Positions 1 to 12,010 are shown, counted from the first letter of the stretch. The stretch: 64,000 nt of DNA from Cymbomonas tetramitiformis (GCA_001247695.2 LGRX02025930.1:20928-84927), one strand, 5' to 3'. Notes: generated from the letters alone by a model not told the origin. A program made the numbers and translations.

Positions 1-761
1 AGAACCAAGGAGTAATCTCGCCTGAAAAGGTCATCTACGGAGTTGATAGTCCTAAGGAAGTTAAATATATATCGACAGACATCAGCCAGTGACTATAAGT
101 CATTGTTGATAACACACACATTATCACCACTTTTTGCATGGTCGTGGGTTTCAATCAGCAAAACCCCATGTGTTGACCATCACATATCTTCACGAAAATG
201 CCATGAAAAATATCATGTGTAAAAGTAAGATATGTTACATGAGTTCTGTAAGATGCACATAACACACACACTGCTATATATATACTGTAGTATATATATA
301 TATATATATGGCCAGAAAAGGTGAAAATGGGTAAAATCCCATTGCGGGAGATTTCAAAATTGAAATTTGGACTCCATTTTTTCACGGAATATCATTTTAT
401 ACCTATTAAGGTACCTGAAAATTTTTATGTGCACATTCATATCTCATGCAACACCCTAACAATCTTGTGTGTAACACCTAGGGGTGTACATAGTGGCTGT
501 AACTAAATGCGTGAAAAACTCACACGCATGATTTCAAAATGAAAATTTGGGTTCCATTTTTTTCGCCGATCCAATTATTCAGCTATTGATAAATATGCCC
601 AAAATATTACAGCACTTGTAACACCCTGTAACACCCTGAAAATCACATGTGTGTGTTAGGGGTGTAACATACCTCCTAAACACCACGTGATATACAGTGA
701 CATATGCTGGAAACAGCAGCTCAGGCAGTGGGGACCCGCTGCCGACGGTGAAACAACGGAT
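1..761. other. No gene seen; AT-rich sequence with a TA microsatellite
   Basis: I see no supported gene. A (TA)n run lies at about 272-309. Short words related to TGTAACACCCT recur at 440-670 on both strands, and two imperfect copies of a segment with ATTTCAAAAT-GAAATTTGG lie near 352 and 530. This looks like degraded repeat sequence. Confidence 0.5.
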
Positions 762-1030
762 CACTAAACTCGGATATACAAACGATATATACCCGAGATG
801 AGTGACACAGGCTGACCACCGAAGATGACATACAGGAATGACACTAGACTGTACGAACTAGTCGTAGCGTCAATTCCAGCACACCACCTCATCTGAGGTG
901 GACCAGCTAGTGACACTCACCACCCTAGCTACTAGAGTTTACAGAGAATGTCAAGATGTTAACTCTAGGGAGCTAGTCAAAGTCACAGGTGGCAAGATGA
1001 ATGTACAGGCTAGCAAAATAATACTGCTAA
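762..1030 (-). repeat. Terminal part of an LTR element plus adjacent internal sequence
   Basis: The sequence up to 881 ends in CCAGCA and is followed by CACCACCTCATCTGAGGTGG. The same junction (LTR end CCAGCA, then CACCACC with a small palindrome) is present at the intact gag-only LTR elements ending at 49520 and 55040. The following 150 bases resemble the 3' internal region of the element at 49.5 kb. The LTR start is not clear. The CACTA-like transposon is inserted into this sequence at 1031. Confidence 0.5.
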
Positions 1031-1075
1031 TGCCTATTACCCGCAGCTTAAGGTGGCTTAAGCCACCTTAACTTG
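1031..1075. repeat. Left terminal inverted repeat with palindrome
   Basis: TGCCTATTACCC is followed by TTAAGGTGGCTTAAGCCACCTTAA, which is itself a perfect palindrome. A second near-copy of the palindrome lies at about 1247-1274. The right end has the same arrangement, with two palindromes at about 12463-12486 and 12495-12516. Confidence 0.8.
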
Positions 1076-1430
1076 AAGGGCTCATTGGGGCTTCCTCGGC
1101 GGTGCTTTCAAAATTTGGAGACCTATGTCGTCAAGATCTTGAGCTGCTCTTTCTGGACACTGCAGTGTCTTATCAAAAGTTTGATCTGAGTTCATCTTGA
1201 CCCTCAAAATCTCGGTTGAAGTAGGGTGGGTATTTCCCAATTTTCCTTAAGATGGCTTAAGCCACCTTAAGCCAATTAGCTCACGGGGGCTTCCTCGCAG
1301 GTGCTTTTCAAAATTTAGAGACCTATGATGTCAAGATCTCGAGCTGCTCTTTCTGCAGTGTGTTGCCAAAAGTTTGATCCGAGGTCATCTTGACCCTCAA
1401 AATCTCGGTTGAAGTAGCATGCCCTACAAA
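1073..1430 (+). repeat. Two direct copies of a ~160-bp unit, period ~200 bp
   Basis: The block containing CTTCCTCGGCGGTGCTTT and ending in TCTCGGTTGAAGTAG (1081-1222) recurs at about 1287-1418 with scattered substitutions and small indels. Each copy is preceded by the GGCTTAAGCCACC palindrome, so the terminal 200 bp of the transposon has been tandemly duplicated. Confidence 0.75.
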
Positions 1431-1439
1431 TTATTGGCC

Positions 1440-2530
1440 CATTCATCCGTGTGGATTTGCATATGGACAGCGTATGGATATCGTAAGGACCCATATGGAC
1501 AACCGTATGGACGGTCTGAGCAGATTTCTGGCGAAACCTTGATGAATATGTAAGAACCATACGGACGACGCGTAATTGTGGTGTCCATATGAAAATGTCC
1601 CATGGACATCGTAAGGATTTCATATGGACACCGTATGGACCACCATATGGACACCGTATGGACAGAAAACATGTCCACATGGTGTCCATACGCGTGGACA
1701 GAGGCACTAATCACCCGCACGACAGCGCAGGGACACCGTATGGAAACCCGTATGGATAGCGTATGGACACCGTAACCGGACGTGCGGACAACGTATGGAC
1801 AACCGTAAGGACATCGTATGGACAGCGCATGAAAATCGTAATCGCACGTGCGGACACCGTATATAATCCCGCAAGGACGGCGTATGGACGGCGTATGGAC
1901 ATCGTAAACGTGCGCGCGGACGGCATATGGACTCCCATAAGGACAACGTATGTACGTCGCATGGACATCATAACCAGACGTGCGGACAACGTATGGATAG
2001 CCGTAAGGACAGCGTATGGACATCATAATCGCACATGCGGACACCGTATGTAATACCGTAAGGACAGCATATGGACGACGCATGGACATCGTAAACGCGC
2101 GTGCGGAGGGCATATGGACGCCCATAAAGAAAGCGTATGGACGACGCATGGACATCGTAACCGCACGTGCGGATACCGCAAGGACACCAAGTGGACAGTC
2201 GAATATAGATAGTCCAGACGTATGGACACGTGCGTCCGTACGTGTGGACGACGTCCTTATCCGGATGAACGTCGCTGTCCGTGCGGATGGAAACTTATTT
2301 ACTTAGTATATTTTACATATCCACGCGTATGGACATCGGTGTCCGTACGTGTGGATAGCTTGTGATAATACTTATCCATGCGTATGGACGATTCCATCCA
2401 CACGTATGAACAAGACGTCCGTACGTGTGAACACCGTATGGAAAGACGTAAGATTTGTCAGCACGACAGAGCAGGACACTGCAGGACATTCACGAATGGT
2501 ACACGTATATACAAAATGTTTACAAAATAT
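1440..2530. repeat. Left subterminal array of short palindromic motifs
   Basis: Dozens of half-sites of the form CGTATGGAC, CGTGCGGAC or CGTGTGGAC and their complements occur, many joined as palindromes such as TCCGTACGGA. Between about 1770 and 2180 they are organised as a higher-order tandem repeat of roughly 200 bp (compare 1778 and 1978), each with subunits of about 67 bp. Long open frames here on both strands are by-products of the repeat. By analogy with En/Spm these are candidate transposase-binding sites. Confidence 0.8.
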
Positions 2531-2562
2531 TGTGCTATTCTAGCCTAGCTTCTCGGCTTCTT

Positions 2563-4820
2563 TCATGGCCTCTGGTCTTCTTTGGCAGGTGCAAGTGCAT
2601 TCTTTTTCTTTTTAAATCTAAGAGGTGACTTTTTGGCAGCCTCGTTCTTGGAACCGCCCCCCTCCTTCTTCTCCTCCTCCTCCTCCTCCTCCTTCTTCTC
2701 CTCCTCGGACGCCTCCTCATCGTCCACAGCCTCTCCTTCCTCTTCTTCATTAGCAGCGACAGCCTCATCCTCGACAGCCTCAACAACCGTCCCATCATCA
2801 TCATCCTCATCATCGTCCGCGTTACCCTTTTCCTCCTCAACATCCGCATCGTGCATCTCTTCCTTCTGACACCCCCGCACGTCCTGAAACCAGTGACGGC
2901 TCGTTCCTCTCGTATGACACTGCAAGTGAATGCAACCTAAGTAAGTGCATTAAGAGCAAAGACAACAAATGACAAGCTAAATGCAACTAGAACAATACAA
3001 GCAAACACACCGTGACGGGGGGATATCCACGGTCCCGTTCCGATACCTCAGCAGGCTCCAACTTCAGGCCGGCCAGTTTTCTCCCTGTCATCCTCTCGGG
3101 ATACAGCTTGTCCGTGTTGGCGTGCCTCAAGTAGGCCTTGTGTATCCTGCGTACATAAACCACTTGTTAGACGGCGTCCTTACATATGTACACCGCCTTC
3201 CACCCGTATGGACGGCACAATAAATGGTGTCCACGCGTATGGACAGCGAAACAACACCACGCACACATGTACACATGGACGTTCGCGTAAGTGCAAAAGG
3301 TAAAAATGTGAACGTTGCAGGGGAAGGCAGGGAGGGAGGGAGGACTTGCCAGATAACATTTTTTCTTACTATAACTGACTGGAGGTTGTGCTCCAGCATC
3401 TCCATCGTTTTATTAGCCGTCCCGGTGCGGAGTTGCTCGGCACTCACGAGCTCATCCACCATGGACATGTGGTGGGATAACATCCTCTCCACGGGGTAAA
3501 CGTCCCCCTTCTCTGGGAGGTGCACCACAAACTCCACGTACAGCTCGTAGGTATCCCTGGGCAAAAGCATCGGCTTCTCGTTTAAGGATTTCCCCGGCCC
3601 GATGGCGGCGACGGTTGCCCGACCGATGACGAGGTTGGAAAGGCCAGTTTTGGTGGCCTTGCCGGTGTCGTAACCGTCACCGATACGACCCACGTCCGCC
3701 TGGGGGGTGGCAAACACGTCAACCTGGTCCCCGACAGCCAAAGGGCCCTCCAGGTTGGGGGAGTGCTCGTCTGCCTGCGGCGCCGACCCTTCGGAGACCG
3801 TCTGTTGGGGCGCTTCCACCTGGACACCGTGGGGACGACGTATGGACTAAGTCGTTCGTACGGGCGACACACGCGTGGAAACATATAAGAAAAACAGTTA
3901 AGAACTGGCGCTCACTAGCCAAAACGTACACCCCTGTGGACAACGTGCAAACTACGTGGTTCATAAGCGTGGAAACAATCAAGCGGCACAAGTTGAAAAA
4001 GGGTTCACATAACCACGCGCCTGGACACCGTTGGACAGCGAGTGGACACCGCAGTTTACATGCGGAAGAGCACAAAAGTTACCTTCGGTTTCTTTTCAGG
4101 GGCTTCAGGGGCTTGGGCACCAAGCGCTTTGAAGATCTCAAAGTGCTTGCCTTCGGTGAGTGGGTTCCCAGCAGCCACTGCCAGAGCCACCTGCAGGCAC
4201 GCATCTGTCTCCTCCGGGGTCGGCATATCCCTGTGCCCGTACACCTTGTACCCGGCCGCTGGACCCTTGTACCGGATGTGAAACCCGTCGGGGAAGTCCT
4301 GGGTGACCTTAAATTTCCAGCGACCGGGCCCATCCGAGTTATTTTTTAAATAACTCAACCGGTTGGTGACGTATGTTTTGACCATGCGCAGGGGCACCTG
4401 CGGGTGTCGGGACTGGATATGCTTGGATATCTTGTTGTGCACGGCCACCCCGATGACGGCGACCGTCCCAGGGGGCAGCTTGCCTGTTCCATGCCAGTCG
4501 TCGATTATCTCCCGGGCGTCTTCCTTCATGTCGTTTAAAACTTGGGCGCCCGGGTCCAACACCAACCGCTCTGTATTTGCGGCCTGCGCAGCCTCTGCAG
4601 GTTTGGCTGCACCCCCCGCCCCGGCAGCCCCTGCAAACATCAGCATTTGCTGCTGCATGCTCTGCATTTGCTGCATCATTTGCTGCATCGCGGAGTTTGA
4701 CCCGGTCGCCTCGACCAAGTTGGTTTGGCGACGGGTCGGTGTCGTGGAAGTGGGGGCGGGGGGTGGTGATTTTGGTTTCTGTGTGCGTTGTCTTCCGGGC
4801 TGAACTCGCAATCTGGTCAT
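2563..4820 (-). CDS. Second gene of the CACTA-like element (532 aa, acidic C-terminus)
   Basis: Four exons give one open frame: 4820-4083, 3819-3380, 3146-3047 and 2883-2563 (ATG at 4820, TGA at 2563). Donors are GTAACT, GTCAGT and GTATCG, and all acceptors end CAG. The protein starts basic, has a Met/Gln-rich stretch near residues 43-60 (MQQMMQQMQSMQQQML) and two mixed globular regions (about residues 70-240 and 250-425). It ends in a long Glu/Asp-rich segment followed by a Lys-rich tail. I do not recognise a named domain. Its place beside the transposase, divergently transcribed, is what one expects of the accessory DNA-binding protein of CACTA elements (TNPA role), but that role is inference. 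The donor of exon 2 was chosen to keep frame; a stronger GTAAGA lies 10 bases downstream but breaks it. Confidence 0.65.
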
Positions 4821-5149
4821 GTTGGGAACTTACGAAACAAAAAAGCGAGGAGGTTCGTTTGCTGGAGGACTGTGGGCGTTTGTATTTGGCTTACTTTTGG
4901 CGGCGATGGCATGAAAACGGTCTTCACGGGCGTGGACAGCGCTGCCTTCGTGGCGTTCATCCGTACAGTACGGGCGTCCGAACGTATGACCGTTGAGCTG
5001 GTGTATGAGACAGCGTCGTCCATGGGCGATTTTGAACATGCATGTCTCAATTTCTTTTTTCTTTTTCAAATTGGTATCAGAGTCCTCTCTGTAGGGAAAC
5101 GCGGTTTTATGAATATAAGTTTTGCCGTGCAGCGGGTTTCCATCATCGT

Positions 5150-5232
5150 GGGTGCTTGGCCGAGTGGTCAAATGTTGGTAAGCCGAACGCGTTACACGCG
5201 AGGGTGAGGGGTTCGAATCCCCTTGGAGGCAT
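5150..5232 (+). tRNA. tRNA-like pol III promoter unit (pseudogene or SINE head)
   Basis: A good A box (TGGCCGAGTGG, 5157-5167) and a perfect B box (GGTTCGAATCC, 5210-5220) are about 43 bases apart. The T arm folds as a 5-bp stem with loop TTCGAAT, and the spacing and TGGCCGAGTGG resemble tRNA-Leu/Ser. The acceptor stem does not pair properly in the standard position, so a functional tRNA is unlikely. A tRNA-derived SINE head or tRNA pseudogene fits better. Confidence 0.5.
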
Positions 5233-5337
5233 GGGCATCCACGATACCCCTTGTGGTCTAGCGATATGAGGCGATTGCCGCCGACGACGCCGCTAGTCCA
5301 CAAGGGGCGTCGTGGGTGCCCACCCACGCCTCCATGC
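5229..5337. repeat. Foldback next to the tRNA-like unit
   Basis: The segment around GGGCATCCACGATACCCC (5233-5250) pairs with GGGGCGTCGTGGGTGCCC (5303-5320), extended by CCTTGTGG/CCACAAGG and outer GGAGGC/GCCTCC. It starts directly at the end of the B box, and its first strand also matches the GTGGGTGC upstream of the A box. The tRNA-like unit and the hairpin may be one transcription unit. Confidence 0.6.
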
Positions 5338-5579
5338 CATTTTAAGTTTCGGTAACTCATGGAGACCGTCCGATTAAGACTGGGGGGTTCATCTGGACCG
5401 TCGATTGCACTGTCCGCTGGGAAACAATCCCACTGAGTGCCTGTTCTGGGGTAAATCGCAAGCAGCGAGAGGGCGTCTAACCCCCCTCCCGCTTAATTTT
5501 TTTTTTTGTCCCCCCGCTCCGATTTTAGCCCTCCATCGGCCTTTTTAAGGGATTTTTTTTTTTGCCATTTTTTCGCTAA

Positions 5580-6236
5580 GTATTTCTACCCAAGTGTCCA
5601 CCGTGTGGTAAAATGTGCTGTCCGTACGCTGTCCATACGGTTTGTATGTTTTTATTTTCCATGAGGTCCAGTTTCATGTCATATGAACGGTCTGAAAAAG
5701 GCCGTCCATGGGACATGAATCATACGGACAGTCAAGGCTAACTCGGATGGACAGCGTATGGACTGCTAACTGACGTTTCCACGCGTGTGGACATTTTTCA
5801 ACAAAAAGCGTACAAACACTATAAAGTCGTACGAAAACTCGTAATTCAGCGTGTGCTTTTCCTATCCATCCATGCGGACTGTTCAAAATGTGCTGATTTT
5901 TCCAACCATATGGACAGACCGTCCATGGGACATGCCCACGTGTGGAAATGTGCTTATTCATACGAAAATTCGTACGAACCCCACATGGACAGCTAACTGA
6001 CGTTTCCACGCGTGTGGACAACCGCTCTCATGGACTAGAATGCTTGCGGAATCCACACGGACAACACATAGCGTCCATCCTTAATCTAACGTGTGGACCA
6101 CGAGTTTACAACCTTGACGTAAGTGTCGGTGCATTCGCGCAGATGTGACATGGAACGTATGAACACCGTTGTCCATACGCTGGAAACCTAAGCCTAGCGT
6201 ACGAACGCCGTACGTACGACGCACGGACGACCAAAG
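5580..6236. promoter_or_regulatory. Divergent intergenic region with palindromic motif sites
   Basis: There is no gene. It lies between the two divergent genes of the transposon and holds scattered copies of the subterminal motif, including a repeated word GACGTTTCCACGCGTGTGGA (about 5772 and 6000). Any promoter function is inference from position. Confidence 0.4.
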
Positions 6237-9200
6237 ATGCCATTTTGTCCCTGCGTTCAATGCAATGGTGAAAGGTGGTTATCCAGTAAGCAAACTCTCC
6301 GGCACGTGCGTGCCAATGGACTTTATGGTGATCGATCGCCGTCACCAGAGCGACAACAAGATGAACATAGTGAGGAGGAGGAATTCCCAGAAGATGTTGC
6401 CATCCACGAGGCAGCAGATGCGACGATCAAAAAAATCAATCGGCTCTTCTTGGGACCTCAAGAGGACCCAAGCGCAGAGGTAGGTCTTCCTTATCAGCTA
6501 AGTCAGCAATTCATCGGCATTCATCACATTCATGCCTTCTTTGAGGATGTGTGTGTGTGTGTGTGTTTGTGTGCGCAGGAAAGTCTAGAAAACGTCCAAG
6601 CGTCCGCTGACGTTGTGGCGAACAATTTCGTGTTGGATCTTCTCGTCTCCCACAACCACCACAACAGCTCGCAGGCCTACTTCGATGCGATTCTGAACAT
6701 TCTGCGTGTTCACTACGTCGACAAAGTAGCCGATAGTGCACATACTCACATCGCAGAGGTTCCATCTACCTATGCACAAGTATTGCAGAAGTGGAAGGAG
6801 ATGTTCAAGGGATACAACGAAGTGGACGTTTGCCCCGAGTGCTCCGAATTCTTTCAGGACGAGCACGCCAACCGCGACAAGTGTCCGAAATGCCTGGAAC
6901 CGAGATACGAGGACGGAAAGACGGTGAAGGGGGTATACATTCCAGGTCGAGCTCGCTGTATTTTTCGATGGTGGCCGCTCGAAACGCTGTTCACCGTATT
7001 CTTCCTGACGCCGGAGTTAGCCATGCTAGCGCGTACGTGGTGGAAAGAAGGCATGTTGGACAAAGACCCCCGAGCGGAGGTACATGGTATACTGGGTGAG
7101 TTTACTCCGAAATTTCAATCCGTGACTGTGTACACCGCATGGACGTAAGGACTGTACATCGTCCGTGGGTACGATTAGCATCGTCCACCCGTGTGGACGA
7201 AGCAAGTGCGGAATTCGTATGTCGTATTTCCCACTGCTCGTGCAAACTCGTCCATGTAGGTGAACACCATATGGATGGTAAATACGTACGCCGTCCGTAC
7301 GCACGGACGTCGTTATCCACTCGTGTGAACAGTTTAATTGCGGAAATCTTAGGTGCCATTTCCCAGAGCTCGTGCAAACCTGTCCATGAGTGTGAACACC
7401 GTATGGACAATTCGTTCGCTCGTCGTCCGTACGTGTGTACTTAGTTATCCACCCGTGTGGACAGTTAGTGTAAGGAATTCTCATGTATCGTTTCCCAATG
7501 CTCGTGCAGACTCGCCAGGATTTCTCAACTTCGTTCGCAACAAGTGGGACGTCTTTAAAGACCCGAGGAACATTGCCATCATGGCGTGTGCGGATGGCGT
7601 CCAATCCTTCAACGACGGCATACGCACGGTGACTCCGCTGTGTTTTACGATTGTCAATTTCCCAGGAGAAATTCGCTGCAAACGAGAATACGTGATGACT
7701 TGGGGAATCTGGGATGGAAAACCGAAAGTCAGCAGCAAGTTCTACGACATGTTCACCTTGGAGGTTAACAGACTGACTATCGGCGTACGCATGTTCGATG
7801 TGGTTACCAACACGGTTTTCACGTTCAAGCTCGTGCTGTACAAAGTGCTCGAAGACTACGTTGGCTTGAGCGACGCAGCGAGACGATTGGGAGCTAATTC
7901 GTACTTAGGTTGCCTAAGATGCTGGATACGGGGTACTGAGAAATCTACATCTGGTCTAACGAAAATCATATATTCCTCACTACACCAAGGACTGCAACCA
8001 GGTAAACGCATGACCCCTTCGTTTGTCCCCTTTCCTTCTTCGGCTGTACGTGTGCCCACCGTGTGGACACCCCACGGACAGCTCGTGGATTTTTAGCTTA
8101 CATTATGTGTTAAAGAACACCCTGTTCGGGCTAGTGGATACCGGCGTCCATACGCGTGGACGACGGAACCATATGTCATCCGTACGCGTGATTCACCGTC
8201 TAAGCGTGTTGTGTTGATTTTCTCCGCCGGCATTGAGCAGGTGAATCAATTCCTCTTCGCACCAACAGCGAAGTCCGCGAAACCCAACAGCTCCACGCCA
8301 AGATGATCAGAGAGGGACGAGTGCCTAAATCAATCATCGAGGAATTCATGAAGCAGAGCGGGGTCAAGGAACCATGCCCGATGTCAATCATTCCTGATTT
8401 TGACGTTGTAAAAGACTACCTTCTCGACTTGATGCACATCTTGTACAACCTGATTCACGGCGTCCACTGCGTGATTTTTGGTGATGGTTGGGGACCGAAC
8501 ACACGCAACTATGCGCGGAAGATGAAGGTCCGTCCATCGATCGTGGGTTATCGCACCCCCACCCAGAAACGATGTAAACGATCGAAGATCTGCTGCGAAG
8601 CGACTGGCAGGTAAGCTTGTAGGTCGTTTGCGAGTTTCTGCTGTTCCATACGGGTGAACACCGTGTTGCCGCCGGACGGACGGCCCATGTAACCGTACGG
8701 ACGACGTATGGACCATCCACTGTATGCCTAACAATGTAAAGTCTTTGCAGACAAACCATCACCGTGGGGACTGTCACCGATCGCAAAGACCGGTGCAATC
8801 AAGTGGGTACGAGGTCTGAAGCTCGCGACAAATATGGGACCTCTAGCTAAGAAACTTGTGCAGGAAAAGTACAAGAACCCGAAAAAGGTGCGGAAGATGA
8901 AGGCCGCGGAGCTGGTGGTATCCCTCACTTCTGGGATACTGGGCGTTATCGCATCCTGGCAAAATGCTGACGGGCAAGTTCTCCGACCACAATACGCGAG
9001 GTTCGTCGGTGAATTTTCGGTGGTGATTCGAGAATTAACCGCCCCCTCAATTCATCCAGAGGTACGTTAAGCCTAATCAACCCGTGTGCTTCCGTGTGGA
9101 TATTCTCGGACACCGTACGGACGCCGCACGGACGGCGTATGAAGCCGTTGTCCATCCGGGTGTTCCTCCCCCATTCACACCTGGCATGTCCCGGTTCGAG

Positions 9201-10877
9201 ATTAAGGTTGCCTCTCATTTTGCCTTTCAGGAAATGAACAAGCTGCAGAGCCGAGTCATGAAGTTGAGAGATGAGATGGAGCGGAACAACTCCCCTGAGG
9301 CGTTGGTGATTATGTCGCATCTTCTCGTGCACATTGTCGACCAGCTGAAGGACAACGGCCCTGCACGGGAAATCTGGATGTATGTCTTCGAAGACTATTT
9401 CGGGTTGTTGAAGCTGTCCATCAAGACCCGCTCACAACCAGTCGCCAGCATGATGAAAGGATTGGAGTTGCGGCGAACGGTTTCCATGGTTGCGGGCATC
9501 AAGCAGATGCATCGAATTGGTCGAGCTCCGCATTATCGACCTCCTGCAAAGCAGAACATCTTTACAACAAAATCAAGCACTGTGCGGCCATCCGCTGGTG
9601 AGCACATCCATAAGTATTATGTGTACCATGCATGTCAGTCTGTCCATGCGTGTGGATGCTTTGTAAGTACGTTTGCACGTAGTTGTTCACACGCGTGGAC
9701 AACGATCCATACGCACGGACAGTACTTTACTATTGTCCGTTTGATCAATAGCACTTGTCCAAGCGCGTGGACGAAGGGCCTTCCGTGCGGACGACGCCGC
9801 CCACACGTGTGGAATACCTGTCCGTACGCACGGATAGGTTTTCACTATTGTCCGTTTTTTCTCTCTTCAGTCTTCTTGTGAGACAACTAATTCACTTGCG
9901 CGGCGTCAATCGCAACAGATGACAGGGAAAAGATTCAAGTTTATCTTCGTACCGAGTTCCCCGAGTACGACATTCTGTGCAAAAATTTCGACGACAGACT
10001 CGCCTTATTCAACAGGTACCAACTCATATGCGTGTCTGTAAATTGTGCAAATGCCATGTGGATGGCGTATGGACGGCGTACGGCCACCGTATGACAACGT
10101 ACGGAACACTGAGTCCACCCGTGTGTACCTTGCGAATGCAGGAACGCTCTGCAACGGAATCGTCGCAACCGACGGGCGGGTCGTCGAAGGCCGATGACGA
10201 ATGACGTGGTTCCGGTGTTTCTACAACCGGACACGTGGCGGAGGTGCCCAACAACTTTGCAGATTCAGCCTTTCACCGAGGAGGAGCAGGCCTTCGCCTT
10301 AGCCGGCATCGCCCCGTGGACGGAGTATCCTAGCATCAAGATCGGGCGTGAAGATTTCCGAGTGCACGACAGCGACATTGGTTTGAAGAGCTGTCAACGG
10401 TATTTCAAGAGCATCTTTCGAACTCCGGGAGTGCCAACTCAAGCCCAACTTCTTACAGGCGAGATACCGGACGATGACGTTGAAGATAGGTATGGGGAAA
10501 TCATGAAGATTGTCAAGCTTGACCTTCCCGGTCACGAGATCTTTCTGTTGAAGGCCCGTTGGTACCCAAAGGCGGCTGCGCTTGCGGACGACATCAGCAA
10601 GAACATTTACCTGCGCAAAGACATGCCATGGGACGTGTCTCAGCCATTCGTTCGCGCAAACAGCATTGAGAATCAAGTGGTAATTCAGGATGTTCCTTTC
10701 ATGCCGGCTTGGCTTGCCCGGTTCAAAGGAAATGCTGTCCCTTTGGCCATTCGACGACGAACTGATTGCTTGCAAGTTGTGTTGGATCGCAAGGCGGATT
10801 TCTTCCGTGAACTCGATGGTAATAGTAGTAGCGAGGATGACAGTAGTAGCTCATCTGATTCAGATGATTGCGGATGA
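6237..10877 (+). CDS. CACTA transposase, TNP2-like (Transposase_21 / DUF4218 / DUF4216)
   Basis: Eight exons are readable: 6237-6479, 6579-7095, 7510-8001, 8241-8610, 8751-9061, 9231-9598, 9919-10015 and about 10141-10877. The start MPFCPCVQCNG is a short Cys-rich head. Exon 2 has a CPEC...CPKC zinc pair. Exon 3 carries FKDPRNIAIMACADGVQSFN, the conserved ADG region of Transposase_21, and ends at a GCLRC motif. Exon 4 has DLMHILYNLIHG. Exon 6 matches DUF4218 (EALVIMSHLLVHIVDQLKDN, GPAREIWM). Exon 8 matches the DUF4216 region (YGEIMKIVKLDLPGHEIFLL, then the PFV segment) and ends in a Ser/Asp-rich tail with TGA at 10875. Phases agree at the first three junctions, but the 8610/8751 junction is out of phase as I placed it, so it is either an unseen exon or a small lesion. 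Family assignment is from recalled family patterns. Confidence 0.85.
7185..7515 (+). repeat. Tandem triplication of an intron 3' splice region
   Basis: Within transposase intron 2 the word TTTCCCA-NN-GCTCGTGCA occurs three times (about 7227, 7368 and 7493), embedded in units that also carry the GTCCGTACG motif and CCACCCGTGTGGAC. Only the last copy reads CTCGTGCAG and is the acceptor used; the two earlier copies read GTGCAAA, lacking the AG. Confidence 0.75.
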
Positions 10878-10914
10878 TACACGATGTAATATATATGTAA
10901 ATAAACCGTATGTA

Positions 10915-12010
10915 GGCGGATACCTGTATTCACACGCATGATTCCGCTAATCCATGCGGGTAAACTCTTATCCACACGCGCGGATGTATGTGTCCACACG
11001 CGTGTTTCAACAAACTCCAATTTCGACGTCCATACGTATGGATTGGCGAATTCCGATCGTCCATACGTCTGTCCACACGGCGTCCGTACGCATGGGTTCG
11101 ATCGGTGACACGCCTCCATGGTGCCCACATGGCTGATGAAGGGGCAGGAAATGCTCGGGCACACCCAGGCCCGGGTGCAATGGCTGTCCACACGTGCGGA
11201 CAAGCGCAAACGAGTGGCGCAGCACGGGTCTCACACTGTCCATACGTCCGTCCACACGTCGTCCGTACGCGTCCGTACGGTCCAGGGACACGTCCCCATG
11301 GTGCCCATGTGGCTGATGAAGGGGCAGGAAATGCTCGGGTACACCCAGGCCCGGGTGCAATGGCTGTCCACACGTGCGGACAAGCACAAAAGAGTGGCAC
11401 GGCACGGGCCTCACACTGTCCATACGCCCGTCCACACGTCGTCCGTACGCATGGGTTCGTCCAGGGACACGTCCACATGGTGTCCATATGGCTGAGGAAG
11501 GGGCAAGCAGTGCTCGGGTACACCCAGGCCCGGGTGCAATGGCTGTCCACACGTGCGGACAAGCGCAAAAGACTGGCACGGCACGGGCCTCACACTGTCC
11601 ATACGCCCGTCCACACGTCGTCCGTACGCGTCGGTACCGTCCAGGGACACGTCCCCATGGTGTCCATATGGCTGAGGAGGGGTAGAAGCGGCATTCCTCG
11701 CTGTCCGCACGTGTGGACAGCAATTTCCAACGGTTCATGCGTATGGACGGCACCTATCCATACGGTCGGGCAGTGTACGGAGCGTCCACACGCGTAATAA
11801 AATCAGGTAAACTAGCATACGTCGTCCACACGGTAGCACACGTATGGACGACGTGTGGATTTATCGTATGGACACCGTATGAACATCACTTTTGCAAATT
11901 AGACATTTTCACACGTGTGGATTTTGCAAAAAAAGCGTCCATACGGCGTCCATCTGCAATCCACGCGTCGTTCATCTGGATTTCCACGCGTGTGGACAGG
12001 CCAATAATTT
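10915..12010. repeat. Right subterminal array of palindromic motifs
   Basis: The same half-sites as in the left array are present at high density, for example TCCACACGTGCGGAC, GTCCGTACGC and TTCCACGCGTGTGGA. The array starts right after the transposase stop codon and ends about 500 bp before the right terminus, mirroring the left side. Long frames on both strands here are repeat artefacts. Confidence 0.8.
11085..11700 (+). repeat. ~180-bp tandem repeat, three and a half copies
   Basis: Units beginning near GGCTGATGAAGGGGCAG occur at about 11131, 11311, 11490 and 11669 (periods 180, 179 and 179). Each has CCCAGGCCCGGGTGCAATGG followed by three palindromic half-sites. The unit is inside the right subterminal array. 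Confidence 0.85.

Noticed and set aside
1424..2306. Long overlapping open frames on both strands (up to 240 codons)
   Set aside because: They run through the palindromic motif array; the products are repeats of R-C-P-Y-G-like words on every frame, as expected from the repeat itself.
2582..2869. Ser-rich plus-strand protein
   Set aside because: Complement of the Glu/Lys-rich last exon of the transposon's second gene.
10930..11797. Open frames of 200-270 codons on both strands
   Set aside because: Same cause: a 180-bp unit (a multiple of three) stays open in several frames.
1440..12010. CRISPR-like array because of many short repeats
   Set aside because: Repeats are degenerate palindromes without constant length or unique spacers, in a eukaryotic transposon.
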